Below the pieces are notes generated by a model. It was given only the letters and a program-made list of their open reading frames with translations. It was not told the origin of the DNA and ran no database searches. The position numbers and the translations under genes are program-made. This document shows positions 1-5,908 of a DNA stretch of 9,440 nucleotides, in pieces. This DNA comes from an uncultured Lachnospiraceae bacterium (GTDB lineage Bacteria; Bacillota; Clostridia; Lachnospirales; Lachnospiraceae): the NCBI GenBank assembly GCA_945827765.1, contig CALZPS010000039.1, positions 1-9,440 on the forward strand, in the 5' to 3' direction. Positions within the stretch are counted from its first letter, which is position 1. Each line of letters begins with the position of its first letter.

Positions 1-717
1 GAATCAGATAAATGGGTGGATGAAGCACTGCAGGCCGCAGTGAATCCGGATATGGTGGTGATCGACCTGTTGGAAACCTTGGGCGAGGGTGTGAAAGAGG
101 AAGAAATCATAGAGGGAATGGAGGAGAAACACGGACATTCATTCGGGGAGGAGCATGAACATGAAAACGAACCGGAGAAGGATGAACATGTGTGGCTGTC
201 CATCCAGAATGCAAAATATTTTTGTGGTGTGATTGCGGATGCGCTGGCAGAATCGGACACAGCACATGCTGTCAGTTATCAGAGTAATGCACGTGATTAT
301 GAAACCCGGCTGGATAAGCTGGATCAGCAGTTTCAAAAGACAGTGGGAGAAACGAGTCAACGTACGCTGTTGTTTGCGGACCGGTTTCCGTTCCGCTATC
401 TGACGGATGAGTATGGATTGGATTATTTTGCTGCATTCCCGGGGTGCGAGGCGGAGACAGAGGCCAGTTTTGCTACCATTACTTTTTTGGCAGGTAAGGT
501 GGATGAACTGGGGCTGCCTTGTGTTTTGACCATTGACGGGTCTGACACGAAGATTGCACAGACTGTGATATCCAACACACAAAAGAAAAATCAGAAGATT
601 CTTTCCGTGAATTCCATGCAGTCCGTGACCAGGGAAGAAATAGAGGATGGAATGACATATCTGACTGTTATGGAAAAGAACCGGAAAGCGATAGAGACGG
701 CTCTGTACGGGGAGTGA
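1..717 (+). CDS. Zinc/manganese ABC transporter substrate-binding protein, 5'-truncated (ZnuA/AdcA type)
   Basis: This is the C-terminal part of a cluster A-I metal-binding protein, which captures Zn2+ (or Mn2+) outside the membrane and hands it to the permease. The frame is open from base 1 (E-S-D-K-W-V-D), so the GTG at 16 is internal and the signal peptide and first lobe lie outside the window. Visible family hallmarks are the WVDEAL start region, a His/Glu-rich loop at 130-162 (HGHSFGEEHEHE), the DEHVWLS motif with a likely metal-ligand His at 187-189, and the second-lobe segment ADRFPFRYLTDEYGL followed by AAFPGCEAETEASF. In classical ZnuA the second lobe carries a His near this place; here Arg (382-384) preceded by Asp sits there, by my hand alignment. 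The gene ends 42 nt before the ATPase gene, and the order binding protein-ATPase-permease is that of a znu/adc operon. Family assignment is firm; zinc rather than manganese is inferred from the His-rich loop. Confidence 0.93.
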   Translation, partial: ESDKWVDEALQAAVNPDMVVIDLLETLGEGVKEEEIIEGMEEKHGHSFGEEHEHENEPEKDEHVWLSIQNAKYFCGVIADALAESDTAHAVSYQSNARDYETRLDKLDQQFQKTVGETSQRTLLFADRFPFRYLTDEYGLDYFAAFPGCEAETEASFATITFLAGKVDELGLPCVLTIDGSDTKIAQTVISNTQKKNQKILSVNSMQSVTREEIEDGMTYLTVMEKNRKAIETALYGE

Positions 718-759
718 ACAGCGAATAGAGAATCATAGAAAAGAAGGGAATAAGCAAAT

Positions 760-1521
760 ATGGCACAGCTTACCTGTCAGAATCTGACATTAAAATATGA
801 CGGAAAACCAATCGTGGAGGATTTAAATTTTACGATCCATGCAGGAGACTATTTGTGCATTGTCGGGGAAAATGGCTCCGGAAAATCGACATTGATGAAG
901 ACATTGCTGGGACTGCATAGGGAATACAATGGCGTGATGGAAACCGGGGACGGACTGAAGGCAAATGAGATCGGATATTTGCCGCAGCAGACCATCGTGC
1001 AAAAAGATTTTCCGGCATCCGTAAAAGAAATCGTTCTTTCCGGGTGTCAGGGAAGATGCGGATGGAGACCATTTTACACAAAGGAAGAAAAGCAGCTTGC
1101 AATGAAAAATATGGAGCGAATGGGTATCCTCGCACTGGAAAACCGGTGTTACCGGGAGCTTTCCGGCGGTCAGATGCAGCGGGTGCTGCTTGCCCGTGCA
1201 TTATGTGCCACGCAGAAACTTCTGCTCTTAGATGAGCCGGTATCCGGTCTTGACCCGAAGGTGACGGCGGAAATGTATCAGCTCATACAAAGGCTCAACC
1301 GGGAGGATAAAATTACCATCGTGATGGTGTCGCATGACATTGCCGCTGCGGTGCGCTATGCGAGCCATATTCTGCATATCGGGGAGTGGGTGTTTTTCGG
1401 GACGAAACAAGAATATATAAACAGCAGTGTGTACCGGGGATTCAACAAAACAGAAGGTTCAAACAATCTCGCAGAGAAGACAGAAGAACAAGCTGCCGGT
1501 AGGAAGGATGTGAGAGAATGA
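760..1521 (+). CDS. znuC: Zinc-type ABC transporter ATP-binding protein (ZnuC/AdcC)
   Basis: This 253-aa cytoplasmic ATPase powers metal import through the neighbouring permease. Every nucleotide-binding motif is present: Walker A GENGSGKST (residues 36-44), Q-loop at the QQ of residues 76-77, signature LSGGQ (134-138) followed by MQRVLLARAL, Walker B LLLLDEP (154-160), D-loop SGLD (162-165) and the switch His in VSHD (H192). The length and the GYLPQQ segment fit the ZnuC/AdcC/MntB group. The ATG at 760 follows an AAGAAGGG purine stretch at 741-748; it gives the expected MAQLTCQNLTLKY opening of an ABC domain. The C-terminal 30 or so residues are charged and variable (Glu/Lys-rich), beyond the conserved domain. 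The stop overlaps the permease start (ATGA), which indicates translational coupling. The metal is inferred from the flanking binding protein, so the symbol is by analogy. Confidence 0.94.
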   Translation: MAQLTCQNLTLKYDGKPIVEDLNFTIHAGDYLCIVGENGSGKSTLMKTLLGLHREYNGVMETGDGLKANEIGYLPQQTIVQKDFPASVKEIVLSGCQGRCGWRPFYTKEEKQLAMKNMERMGILALENRCYRELSGGQMQRVLLARALCATQKLLLLDEPVSGLDPKVTAEMYQLIQRLNREDKITIVMVSHDIAAAVRYASHILHIGEWVFFGTKQEYINSSVYRGFNKTEGSNNLAEKTEEQAAGRKDVRE

Positions 1522-2378
1522 GCGAAATGATTACAATAATAGTAGGATATCTCCAGTATCCGTTCGTGCGCTATGCACTGATCGTAGGAGTGCTGATTGC
1601 GTTATGTTCTTCACTGTTGGGAGTGACATTAGTATTGAAACGTTTTTCATTTATCGGGGACGGACTTTCCCATGTGGCGTTTGGTGCCATTGCGATTGCC
1701 TCGGTGCTAAATCTTAGTAATGAAATGATATTTGTACTCCCGGCGACAGTGTTCTGTGCCATCCTGCTGCTGCGGACAGGGAAAAACACGAAGATTCAAG
1801 GTGATGCGGCGATTGCTATGATTTCCGTGGGGGCACTGGCTGTTGGTTATCTTTTGATGCATCTGTTCTCTACATCATCTAACCTGTCGGGAGATGTGTG
1901 CAGTACCTTATTTGGCTCCACCTCCATCCTCACCTTGACGCAGGGCGAGGTGTGGCTTTGCACGATTCTGTCGGTGATTGTGGCAGGCATGTTTTTACTT
2001 TTTTATCATAAAATTTTTGCAGTAACATTTGATGAGGATTTTGCCAAAGCAAGTGGGACGAATGCGGGAGCATATAATCTGCTGATTGCCGTGATCATCG
2101 CTGTGATTATCGTGCTGGCGATGAATCTGGTCGGTTCCCTGCTGATTTCCGCACTGGTCATCTTCCCGGCACTTTCCGCCATGCGGGTGTTTCAAAGTTT
2201 TCGCTCTGTGACGATTTGTTCTGCAATCCTGTCCGTTTGCTGTGCATTGATTGGTATGCTTGTTTCGATTGTGGCTGGCACCCCGGTGGGGTCGACGATT
2301 GTGGCAGTAGATATCGTGGCATTTTTAGTATTTTGTTTGGTGGGAAATATCAAATATCATGTTACCTTTCGTGGGTAA
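1518..2378 (+). CDS. znuB: Zinc-type ABC transporter permease (ZnuB/AdcB, ABC-3 family)
   Basis: This 286-aa integral membrane protein forms the metal channel of the importer. It is almost wholly hydrophobic, with about eight membrane segments visible (for example around residues 20-40, 50-66, 70-86, 98-118, 146-163, 186-210 and 232-282). Family hallmarks are the early loop KRFSFIGDGLSHVAFGAIAI, the cytoplasmic coupling segment FDEDFAKASG, and NLVGSLLISALVIFPALSA, all typical of ABC-3 permeases for Zn2+/Mn2+. The length is normal for the family. The ATG at 1518 overlaps the ATPase stop by 4 nt and has AGGAAGG at 1501-1507 as its ribosome binding site. It is the last gene of the operon. A small hairpin spans its stop codon, but no T-run follows, so transcription may continue downstream. 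Confidence 0.94.
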   Translation: MSEMITIIVGYLQYPFVRYALIVGVLIALCSSLLGVTLVLKRFSFIGDGLSHVAFGAIAIASVLNLSNEMIFVLPATVFCAILLLRTGKNTKIQGDAAIAMISVGALAVGYLLMHLFSTSSNLSGDVCSTLFGSTSILTLTQGEVWLCTILSVIVAGMFLLFYHKIFAVTFDEDFAKASGTNAGAYNLLIAVIIAVIIVLAMNLVGSLLISALVIFPALSAMRVFQSFRSVTICSAILSVCCALIGMLVSIVAGTPVGSTIVAVDIVAFLVFCLVGNIKYHVTFRG

Positions 2379-2441
2379 CAAATATAGTACCAAATATAAG
2401 CAAAAAAAGACAAATAAGTGATAGTTCGGGGATGGGTTTTC

Positions 2442-2450
2442 TGTTATACT
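2442..2450 (+). promoter_or_regulatory. Extended -10 promoter ahead of the SGNH genes
   Basis: The sequence TGTTATACT is a TG-N extended -10 element followed by TATACT (2445-2450), in an AT-rich gap between the permease and the first SGNH gene. The -35 position (about 2421-2427) is a poor match to TTGACA, which an extended -10 can tolerate. Transcription would begin near 2457, leaving a leader of roughly 57 nt. This is a prediction from the consensus for the housekeeping sigma factor only. Nothing else that I recognise lies in 2379-2513. Confidence 0.45.
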
Positions 2451-2497
2451 AAATCTAATATACAGAATCAGTCTGTGAGTTTGTGCGAAGGCGCGAT

Positions 2498-2504
2498 AAG
2501 GAGG
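2498..2504 (+). promoter_or_regulatory. Ribosome binding site that fixes the start of the first SGNH gene
   Basis: AAGGAGG is a near-perfect Shine-Dalgarno sequence. It directly abuts the in-frame ATG at 2505, which leaves no spacer, but sits 9 nt before the ATG at 2514. This favours 2514 as the start and rules against longer in-frame candidates that begin upstream of the promoter. Confidence 0.7.
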
Positions 2505-2513
2505 ATGAACACG

Positions 2514-3320
2514 ATGAAGAAAAAACATGTACTTGCAATTGGCGCAGGAATTGTGGGAACAGTTGCAGTGGTTCAGCTGGTGGCGGCAGGGCTGCTTGGA
2601 GGAATCGGACCGCTGGGATTCTTACAAAAACGGAAAATGAAGAAAAAAGAGGGTAACGCAGATGTATATGATTTTGATAAAATCGTGCCTCTGGAAGACA
2701 GTCCCCTGAAAGGAAAAAATGTCTGTATCTTAGGTTCTTCCGTTGTGTTTGGAGCAGCATCGTTAGAAAACGCTGTGGGAGAGTATCTGGCTGCGCGCAC
2801 CGGCTGTAATCTGACCAAAGAGGCAGTCAGCGGTACGACCCTGACAGATATCGGCAAAAACTCTTATGTCCAGCGGCTGGTACGTAAGATCGATGCAAGT
2901 GAGAATTTTGATTTGTTTATCTGCCAGTTGTCTACAAATGATGCTTCGAGGAAACTTCCGCTGGGAGAGATTAGCCCGGGCGATAATCCTTTGGATTTTG
3001 ACACAAAGACAGTTACCGGCGCGATGGAGTATATCATCAGCTATGCACAGCGTACGTGGCATTGCCCGGTGGTGTTCTTTACCGGCTCTTATTATGAAAG
3101 CCCGCAGTATGCAGCGATGGTGGAACGTCTGAAAGAATTGCAGAAAAAATGGGGAATCGGTATTTTGAATCTGTGGGATGATAAGGAGTTTAATACATTG
3201 ACAGATGCGCAGCGGACACTGTACATGAATGACGGAGTCCACCCGACAAAGGCCGGTTATAGCCGTTGGTGGGGACCGGAGCAGGAGAGGCAGCTGCTGG
3301 AGTTTTTAAGTGAAAAATAA
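2514..3320 (+). CDS. Membrane-anchored SGNH/GDSL-type hydrolase (first of pair)
   Basis: This 268-aa protein starts with Lys residues and a hydrophobic stretch (about residues 6-30), which I read as an uncleaved signal anchor, so the catalytic part would lie outside the membrane. SGNH blocks are visible: block I ILGSSVVFG with Ser76 as predicted nucleophile, block II SGTTL with Gly107, block III QLSTND with Asn142, and block V DGVHPTKAGY with Asp240 and His243. The usual Gly before block III Asn is replaced (S-T-N-D). SGNH enzymes hydrolyse esters such as acetyl groups on carbohydrates; the substrate here is unknown. The family also includes O-acetyl-peptidoglycan and polysaccharide esterases, so either plant glycan or the cell's own envelope is possible. 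The second SGNH gene begins 15 nt after this stop, so they are probably co-transcribed. Both carry a GxIGPxxFL motif after the membrane segment (here residues 29-37). Confidence 0.85.
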   Translation: MKKKHVLAIGAGIVGTVAVVQLVAAGLLGGIGPLGFLQKRKMKKKEGNADVYDFDKIVPLEDSPLKGKNVCILGSSVVFGAASLENAVGEYLAARTGCNLTKEAVSGTTLTDIGKNSYVQRLVRKIDASENFDLFICQLSTNDASRKLPLGEISPGDNPLDFDTKTVTGAMEYIISYAQRTWHCPVVFFTGSYYESPQYAAMVERLKELQKKWGIGILNLWDDKEFNTLTDAQRTLYMNDGVHPTKAGYSRWWGPEQERQLLEFLSEK

Positions 3321-3335
3321 AGGAGAAGGTTTCTT

Positions 3336-4076
3336 ATGAGCAAAAAAGGAATGATTACCGCATTGACCGGTGCGGCCGCATTTGTCACCTTCAATTTGGT
3401 GATGGCGGGAAAAAAAGGAAATATTGGACCGTTTGCATTTTTACACAGTTGGAGGCCGGAAATTGACAAAATCAAGACTACGTACAAAACCGACCGTCAG
3501 GGGGAAATTATTTTTTATGGAGCGTCCAATTTTGCCCGCTGGACAGAGATGGAGTGGGATTTGAGAGAATACCGGGTACAGAACCATGCATTTGGAGGCA
3601 GCACAGACAAGGATTTAGTGGAGTATGCGAATGAGATTCTTTATCCATATCAGCCGAACATTGTTTTCTTCCAGACCGGCTCAAATGACTATGTGGCAAT
3701 CAAAGGCAGTGATGAGGAAAAAATTGCACAGTGTATGGCATACAAAAAGCAGATGTTTGCGACATTCCATGAACATCTTCCCGAGGCAAAGTTTGTGGTG
3801 ATGAGCGGGCTTTTGCTGCCGGGACGGAAGCAGTATCTCAATCTGACTTTGAGAATCAACGAAGAACTGAAGAAGTATTGTGATACATTGGATTATATGT
3901 ATTATGTGGATGCCAATGCAATGACCTATTATGGAGGAATGCTGGACAGAACGCTGTTTGTAAAAGATATGATTCATTTGAATCATGAGGGTCAGCTGCT
4001 TTGGTGCAGAAAATATATTCGTCCGATGATCGAACAGTTGATTTGCGAATATGGACTGGAGAGCTTGAGAAAATAA
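3336..4076 (+). CDS. SGNH/GDSL-type hydrolase with N-terminal membrane segment (second of pair)
   Basis: This 246-aa protein has a short basic start and a modest hydrophobic segment (about residues 6-24), then the motif GNIGPFAFL (28-36), which matches the same position in the preceding protein. SGNH blocks are clearer than in its neighbour: block I FYGASNFARW with predicted nucleophile Ser64, block II FGGST with Gly88, block III TGSND with Asn117, and block V DMIHLN with Asp211 and His214. This pattern resembles GDSL-type lipases and acyl or acetyl esterases; the exact substrate cannot be read from the sequence. The ATG at 3336 is preceded by AAGGAG (3320-3325), which overlaps the stop of the upstream gene, so translation is probably coupled. 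Outside the catalytic blocks and the N-terminal motif the two neighbours look quite different, so they are remote paralogues rather than a recent duplication. Confidence 0.85.
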   Translation: MSKKGMITALTGAAAFVTFNLVMAGKKGNIGPFAFLHSWRPEIDKIKTTYKTDRQGEIIFYGASNFARWTEMEWDLREYRVQNHAFGGSTDKDLVEYANEILYPYQPNIVFFQTGSNDYVAIKGSDEEKIAQCMAYKKQMFATFHEHLPEAKFVVMSGLLLPGRKQYLNLTLRINEELKKYCDTLDYMYYVDANAMTYYGGMLDRTLFVKDMIHLNHEGQLLWCRKYIRPMIEQLICEYGLESLRK

Positions 4077-4122
4077 TAGAAAACAGGGCAATTCTAGAGA
4101 GCGACCTGATAGAAACCAGGTA

Positions 4123-4128
4123 TATAAT
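4123..4128 (+). promoter_or_regulatory. Possible -10 box ahead of the GH43 gene
   Basis: A perfect TATAAT lies 36 nt before the GH43 start, in the 87-nt gap after the second SGNH gene. The -35 region at the right distance (about 4100-4106, AGCGACC) does not match TTGACA, and there is no TG extension. A regulated promoter that needs an activator would look like this, but so would chance in AT-rich DNA. GH43 may instead be read from the upstream promoter. Confidence 0.25.
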
Positions 4129-4163
4129 GAAATACAAGACAGGGAATCAAAGGAGAAAGAACT

Positions 4164-5735
4164 ATGAGTACAAAACAAATCTACAATCCATATTTGCCGT
4201 CCTATGAATATATTCCGGATGGGGAGCCGCATGTATTTGAAGGCAGACTCTATATTTATGGCAGTCATGACCGGTTTGACGGAGCGGATTTCTGTTTGAA
4301 TGATTATGTCAGCTATTCGGCGGATGTACATGATTTGACAGACTGGCGGTATGAAGGTGTCATCTACAAGTCGATTCAGGATCCCCGCAATCAGAATATT
4401 CCGGCAGATGCCCCGGAGGCAAAACCGGGATTCTGTGCCAGGGCAGATTATGAACCGAAGGATTTAAATGCACCGGGAATTCACCCAATGTTTGCTCCGG
4501 ATGTGGTGCGCGGGCTGGACGGAAAGTATTATCTGTTTTACTGTCTGGAGCCATTTCCGGAGATCTGCGTGGCAGTTTGTGATGCTCCTGCCGGTCAGTA
4601 TGAATATCTGGGGATGGTTAAATATGCAGACGGCATCATTCTCGGTCAAAGAGAGGGGGATTATATCGGTTTTGATCCGGGAGTTTTTGTAGATGATGAT
4701 GGAGAAATCTATCTCTATATTGGGAATGCACCGATTCGCCCGGAACAGGAGGATGGCACCAGGCACTCGATGGTGATGAAACTGGAAAAGGATATGCTGA
4801 CAATCAAAGGAGAACCAGGAAAATTGATGCCTTCTATTACAGAAAGCGAAGGCACCGGATTTGAGGGACATGAATTTTTTGAGGCAAGCTCCATCCGTAA
4901 GATTAACGGAAGATATTATTTTGTATATTCTTCCGTCAACAGTCATGAGCTTTGCTATGCGGTGAGTGAGAGACCGGATGAAGGTTATGTGTATGGTGGG
5001 ACACTGGTGGATATCGGTGATGTATATTTAAACGGCAGGGAAGCGAAGGATGCCGTGAACTGTCTGGGAAATACCCACGGTGGTATCGAATGTGCAGACG
5101 GGCAGTGGTACATCTTCTATCATCGGCAGAGTAACCGTACCAATTACAGCCGTCAGGGATGCGCGGAGAAGATTTATTTTGCCGAGGATGGCAGTATCGC
5201 GCAGGCGGAGGTGACTTCCTGCGGACTAAATTTCGGAGCACTGGAAGGAAAGGGAACATACCCTGCATATATTTGCTGTGCACTGCGGGCAAAACAAGGA
5301 GTGACATTCTCCCACCCACTGGCGATGAAGATGGATTTCCCATATTTGACACAGGATGGTTCAGACCTTGAGCCGGAGGATGAGAGAGCAAAGGCAGACC
5401 GGGAGAATCCGGTACAGTATATCAAAAATCTTCAGGATGGTTCTGTGGCCGGTTTTAAATATTTTGCATTTACGGATACCACCTCTGTCACTGTGGATGT
5501 ACGAGGTGAGGCGAAGGGAAAGATTCAAGTGATTGTGGTACCGAAAGATACGGTGATTACAGAGTGTTATGCGGATATGAAGGCTCCGATTGCGGGAAGT
5601 GTCGAGGTGGATGTCAACAGTAAAGAGTGGACACAGGTGAGCGGGAAAGTACAAATTCCGTCTGGAGAGGCGGCGTTATACTTCAGATATGAGGGAGATG
5701 GAAAATTTGATATGTTGAGGTTTACCTTGGAATAA
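4164..5735 (+). CDS. Family 43 glycoside hydrolase with C-terminal beta-sandwich domain
   Basis: This 523-aa enzyme has a five-bladed beta-propeller GH43 domain (about residues 5-345) and a C-terminal beta-sandwich resembling CBM6 (about 420-523). GH43 enzymes release arabinose or xylose from plant polysaccharides by an inverting mechanism. The opening NPYLPSYEYIPDGEPHVF followed by YIYGSHD is characteristic. Predicted catalytic residues are Asp19 (base, in YIPDGEP), Asp171 (pKa modulator, in GFDPGVFVDDDG) and Glu240 (acid, in FFEASSIRKINGRYY); His305 in GNTHGG is the conserved propeller-core His. There is no signal peptide, so it should act in the cytoplasm on imported oligosaccharides. The ATG at 4164 has AAAGGAG 8 nt upstream. 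Arabinofuranosidase and beta-xylosidase activities cannot be separated by eye; arabinose release fits the rhamnosidase neighbour better, by inference. Confidence 0.92.
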   Translation: MSTKQIYNPYLPSYEYIPDGEPHVFEGRLYIYGSHDRFDGADFCLNDYVSYSADVHDLTDWRYEGVIYKSIQDPRNQNIPADAPEAKPGFCARADYEPKDLNAPGIHPMFAPDVVRGLDGKYYLFYCLEPFPEICVAVCDAPAGQYEYLGMVKYADGIILGQREGDYIGFDPGVFVDDDGEIYLYIGNAPIRPEQEDGTRHSMVMKLEKDMLTIKGEPGKLMPSITESEGTGFEGHEFFEASSIRKINGRYYFVYSSVNSHELCYAVSERPDEGYVYGGTLVDIGDVYLNGREAKDAVNCLGNTHGGIECADGQWYIFYHRQSNRTNYSRQGCAEKIYFAEDGSIAQAEVTSCGLNFGALEGKGTYPAYICCALRAKQGVTFSHPLAMKMDFPYLTQDGSDLEPEDERAKADRENPVQYIKNLQDGSVAGFKYFAFTDTTSVTVDVRGEAKGKIQVIVVPKDTVITECYADMKAPIAGSVEVDVNSKEWTQVSGKVQIPSGEAALYFRYEGDGKFDMLRFTLE

Positions 5736-5755
5736 AAGTAAGCGGGGACTATTCT

Positions 5756-5878
5756 ATGATGACAGAGCGACAGACAGAAGAACTTTTGAAACAATGTATG
5801 AGCATGAATTTATTGACATATTTTATGTATATTTTACCGATTGCGGAAAAGTCGGGCAGGTATAATACTGTAAATTAA
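5756..5878 (+). CDS. Possible small protein of 40 residues, unknown
   Basis: An ATG-ATG pair opens a 40-codon frame ending in TAA, placed between the GH43 stop and the rhamnosidase start. The product begins MMTERQTEELLKQC, continues with a hydrophobic stretch (NLLTYFMYILPIA, about residues 18-30), and ends EKSGRYNTVN. The composition is protein-like: an acidic, amphipathic start and then a short hydrophobic segment. I do not recognise it. The ribosome binding site is weak (GGGGA at 5744-5748). The frame stays open back to 5711 inside the end of the GH43 gene, so it could also be the remnant of a longer, decayed gene. A TATAAT box lies within its last codons, so the stretch may simply be promoter DNA. 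Confidence 0.3.
   Translation: MMTERQTEELLKQCMSMNLLTYFMYILPIAEKSGRYNTVN
5861..5866 (+). promoter_or_regulatory. Possible -10 box for the rhamnosidase gene
   Basis: A perfect TATAAT lies 43 nt before the rhamnosidase start. No good -35 is correctly spaced: TTGACA at 5813-5818 is 42 nt away, and TTGCGG at 5841-5846 leaves only a 14-nt spacer. It is best read as a weak or activator-dependent promoter. The TTGACA box has no usable -10 at 16-18 nt. Confidence 0.35.
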
Positions 5879-5896
5879 CAGGAAAAATATAATGAT

Positions 5897-5902
5897 AGGA
5901 GG
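5897..5902 (+). promoter_or_regulatory. Ribosome binding site of the rhamnosidase gene
   Basis: A perfect AGGAGG lies 6 nt before the ATG at 5909, which fixes the start of the rhamnosidase and predicts efficient translation. Confidence 0.75.
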
Positions 5903-5908
5903 CAGGGT

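Noticed and set aside
2418..2513. Longer N-terminus for the first SGNH hydrolase, starting upstream of 2514.
   Set aside because: The upstream codons overlap the predicted promoter and the ribosome binding site, and the ATG at 2505 directly abuts the AAGGAGG. The ATG at 2514 has correct spacing and yields a normal signal-anchor start.
4105..4120. Hairpin CCTG-ATAGAAAC-CAGG before the GH43 gene as a terminator or operator.
   Set aside because: The stem is only 4 bp with no T-run, so it is within chance expectation.
5813..5866. TTGACA and TATAAT as one promoter ahead of the rhamnosidase.
   Set aside because: The boxes are 42 nt apart, far from the 16-18 nt needed, so they cannot act as a pair.
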